From an uncultured Oscillospiraceae bacterium (GTDB taxonomy: Bacteria; Bacillota; Clostridia; Oscillospirales; Acutalibacteraceae), in NCBI GenBank assembly GCA_900552115.1, contig URYP01000043.1, forward strand, positions 1 through 16,214: a stretch of 16,214 nt of DNA, in the 5' to 3' direction. Position numbers and translations under genes: made by a program. The notes under the pieces were generated by a model. The model made no database searches, was not told where the DNA came from, and saw only the letters and a list, made by a program, of their open reading frames with translations. Below, piece by piece: positions 14,988-16,214 of the stretch. Every line of letters starts with the position of its first letter. The first letter of the stretch is position 1.

Positions 14988-15317
14988 TCACGCAAACACC
15001 GTCTGTACCAGCACCATATATAGCACAGTTCCCGCGCCGATGCTGAGCAGGGTGTTGCCCTTCCACGCGTGCAGACCCACCACGGCCGCCACCGCGATCA
15101 GCTCCGGCACGCCGAACGGGGCCGCGGTGACCGACACACCCTTCAAACAGTAAACCACCAGCATGCCGATGACCGCATAGGGCAACACCCGCCCGAGATA
15201 GGTAACATAGGCCGGCACCGGCCGGTGGTCGGGAAAACAGATAAAAGGCAGGAAACGGGTAATCAGGGTAGCCAGCATGATTACCGCCAGGGTGATGAAC
15301 ACCTGCGTCGTCGTCAT
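14988..15317 (-). CDS. azlD: AzlD-family branched-chain amino acid exporter small subunit
   Basis: 109 residues from the ATG at 15317, which follows AAGGAGGTG by about five bases. A longer frame open upstream is just the azlC region read in another phase. The sequence has three or four membrane segments (FITLAVIMLATLITRFLPFI, YAVIGMLVVYCL, PELIAVAAVVGLHAW, LSIGAGTVLYMVLV). The TRFLPF near the N-terminus and the length are typical of AzlD. Family knowledge: AzlC and AzlD together export branched-chain amino acids (azlCD in Bacillus subtilis; YgaZH/BrnFE are related). Its ATG overlaps the azlC stop by four bases (ATGA), giving tight translational coupling. Confidence 0.9.
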   Translation of the reverse strand: MTTTQVFITLAVIMLATLITRFLPFICFPDHRPVPAYVTYLGRVLPYAVIGMLVVYCLKGVSVTAAPFGVPELIAVAAVVGLHAWKGNTLLSIGAGTVLYMVLVQTVFA

Positions 15318-16012
15318 GTGTCCACCTCCTTCGACAAGGGCCGGCGGCAAGCTGTCAGCAGGGCCAAAATTATCAGCATGGCGGGGATGAGGAAGCTGTC
15401 CGGTCCAAACAGAACCAACGCGGCGGCCGAACAGGCCAGCCCGATCAGCACCGGCGCGTGGCTGCGTGCGCTTTTCCACTGGTTAACGAGGATGACCACA
15501 AACAGGGCGGTCAGGGCAAAATCCAGCCCTTTGGTGTTAAAGGGAATGAACTGCCCAGCAATGCCGCCCAGCGCCGAACCGAGTACCCAGTACGTCTGGT
15601 TGAGAAGGGCCACGAATACCATAAAGCGGGTAGGATCCACCCCCTCCGGGGGCTTGGCCGAGCAGAGGATGGAAAAGGTTTCATCGCAAAGGGAGAAAAT
15701 CAGGTAGGGTTTGGCTTTGCCAGTGCCCCGGAATTTTTCCAGCATGGAGATGCCGTAAAACAGATGCCGCGCGTTGACCATCAGAGTGAGGGCAAAGGCG
15801 TAGAGCGGGTTGAACGCAGCAACCAGCAGGGTCACAGCCACAAACTGCATCGACCCCGCAAACACGCAGGTGCTGACCAGCAGCGACCAAGTCCAGCCGA
15901 AGCCCTTGCTGCTCATGAGGATGCCGTAGGCCATTCCTAAAAATAAAAAGCCGGCCAGCACCGGCAGGGTATGGGGAAAGGCGGCCTTTAATGCCTGCCT
16001 GTTTTTATGCAT
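15314..16012 (-). CDS. azlC: AzlC-family branched-chain amino acid exporter large subunit
   Basis: 232 residues, the usual AzlC length, with about six to seven hydrophobic segments. The family signatures are clear: LPVLAGFLFLGMAYGILM at the start, STCVFAGSMQFVAVTLL, the NARHLFYGISM loop, LIFSLCDETFSI, and WVLGSALGGIAGQFIP. It should form the inner-membrane exporter of leucine, isoleucine or valine with the AzlD encoded next. AAGGGAG lies upstream of the ATG, and an in-frame TAA just before rules out a longer start. No Lrp-type regulator gene is seen in the window. Confidence 0.92.
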   Translation of the reverse strand: MHKNRQALKAAFPHTLPVLAGFLFLGMAYGILMSSKGFGWTWSLLVSTCVFAGSMQFVAVTLLVAAFNPLYAFALTLMVNARHLFYGISMLEKFRGTGKAKPYLIFSLCDETFSILCSAKPPEGVDPTRFMVFVALLNQTYWVLGSALGGIAGQFIPFNTKGLDFALTALFVVILVNQWKSARSHAPVLIGLACSAAALVLFGPDSFLIPAMLIILALLTACRRPLSKEVDT

Positions 16013-16066
16013 GCGGTTCTCTCCCTTTTAACGGGCTATCCTTACCGTGCGGCGGGAGGGACGGCC

Positions 16067-16085
16067 TATAATGGATATCATTATA
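16067..16085. promoter_or_regulatory. Perfect palindrome overlapping the azlC -10 element
   Basis: TATAATG (16067-16073) and CATTATA (16079-16085) are exact complements around GATAT. It spans the -10 and the expected transcription start, so it would make a repressor site. On the minus strand its centre reads TGATATCC, one base from the boxes in front of the SPFH gene. Confidence 0.45.
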
Positions 16086-16108
16086 ACAAGCCGAGGCGAG
16101 CCTGTCCA
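16080..16108 (-). promoter_or_regulatory. Promoter of azlCD
   Basis: On the minus strand TGGACA (16108-16103), a 17-base spacer and TATAAT (16085-16080), about 68 bases before the azlC start. Five of six -35 bases and all -10 bases fit the consensus. Confidence 0.75.
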
Positions 16109-16214
16109 GTGTCCGATCCATCCAGGGGCAGAGGAAAGGGGCGCACCGGCTTGCCGCGGTGCCTGTGTCTGACCATCCCCGCCGACAAGGACGCTCTGGG
16201 CCGTGCGCTGGGCC

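Noticed and set aside
15069..15940. Two plus-strand open frames of 212 and 160 codons over azlCD
   Set aside because: They are hydrophilic shadows of the membrane-protein genes. AzlC and AzlD signatures and the ATGA overlap decide the strand.
16109..16214. Possible start of a plus-strand gene at the window edge, with AGAGGAAAGGGG followed by a TTG-initiated open frame
   Set aside because: Fewer than 25 codons are visible, only a TTG start is available, and no motif can be read. It needs sequence beyond the window.
1..16214. CRISPR arrays, tRNA or rRNA genes, insertion sequences and attachment sites
   Set aside because: No regularly spaced repeat set, no tRNA cloverleaf, no transposase-like frame and no terminal inverted repeats with target duplications were found by reading.

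Overview
The window looks like chromosome from a fibre- or glycan-degrading member of the Firmicutes, probably class Clostridia and plausibly an Oscillospiraceae/Ruminococcaceae-type gut or rumen bacterium. This rests on base composition somewhat above half G+C, AAGGAGG-type ribosome sites, consensus sigma-A promoters (TTGACA/TATAAT), strong intrinsic terminators, a secreted protein ending in a type-I-like dockerin, and an AzlC/AzlD pair. The assignment is inference; there is no rRNA or other marker gene to test it.

Left part (1-6600, plus strand): a terminator from an unseen upstream gene, then a promoter and a 1616-residue secreted protein. That protein has two pectate-lyase-superfamily beta-helices in tandem, flanked by two similar beta-sandwich modules, followed by three FIVAR repeats and a C-terminal dockerin. 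A 16-bp bidirectional terminator separates it from a lipoprotein gene that joins a beta-propeller-like region to a C-terminal rhodanese domain.

Middle (6600-10670, plus strand): a near-perfect promoter drives a two-gene operon of a HAD-type phosphatase and a GH38 alpha-mannosidase-like protein, closed by a strong terminator. In the GH38 protein the zinc-binding HWD and HD motifs and the NGHD motif are present. The Asp-(Pro/Ser)-Phe-Gly motif that carries the family's catalytic nucleophile is replaced by Ser-Pro-Phe-Gly. This is the strongest enzymological oddity here.

Right-middle (10811-12982, minus strand): a secreted protein with two CBM6-like modules and further beta modules, followed after 16 bases by a previously uncounted 47-residue peptide gene whose Shine-Dalgarno abuts the upstream stop codon. 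The pair ends at a hairpin terminator.

Right (13140-14485, plus strand): a membrane-anchored SPFH/band-7 protein and a small Arc-like ribbon-helix-helix (RHH) protein form an operon. Its promoter carries three copies of a TGATATCA-type box at an exact 11-bp spacing across the -10 element, as expected for an RHH operator, so autoregulation is likely. About 430 bases with no convincing gene but several hairpins follow, then a bidirectional terminator shared with azlC-azlD on the minus strand (branched-chain amino acid exporter, ATGA overlap).

The secreted dockerin protein, the CBM protein and the GH38/HAD operon fit a polysaccharide- or glycoprotein-using lifestyle, but they are separate transcription units and no transporter or cohesin gene is seen. 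The best candidates for something undescribed are the nucleophile-less GH38 with its HAD partner, the SPFH/RHH pair with its 11-bp operator array, and the 47-residue peptide behind the CBM protein.
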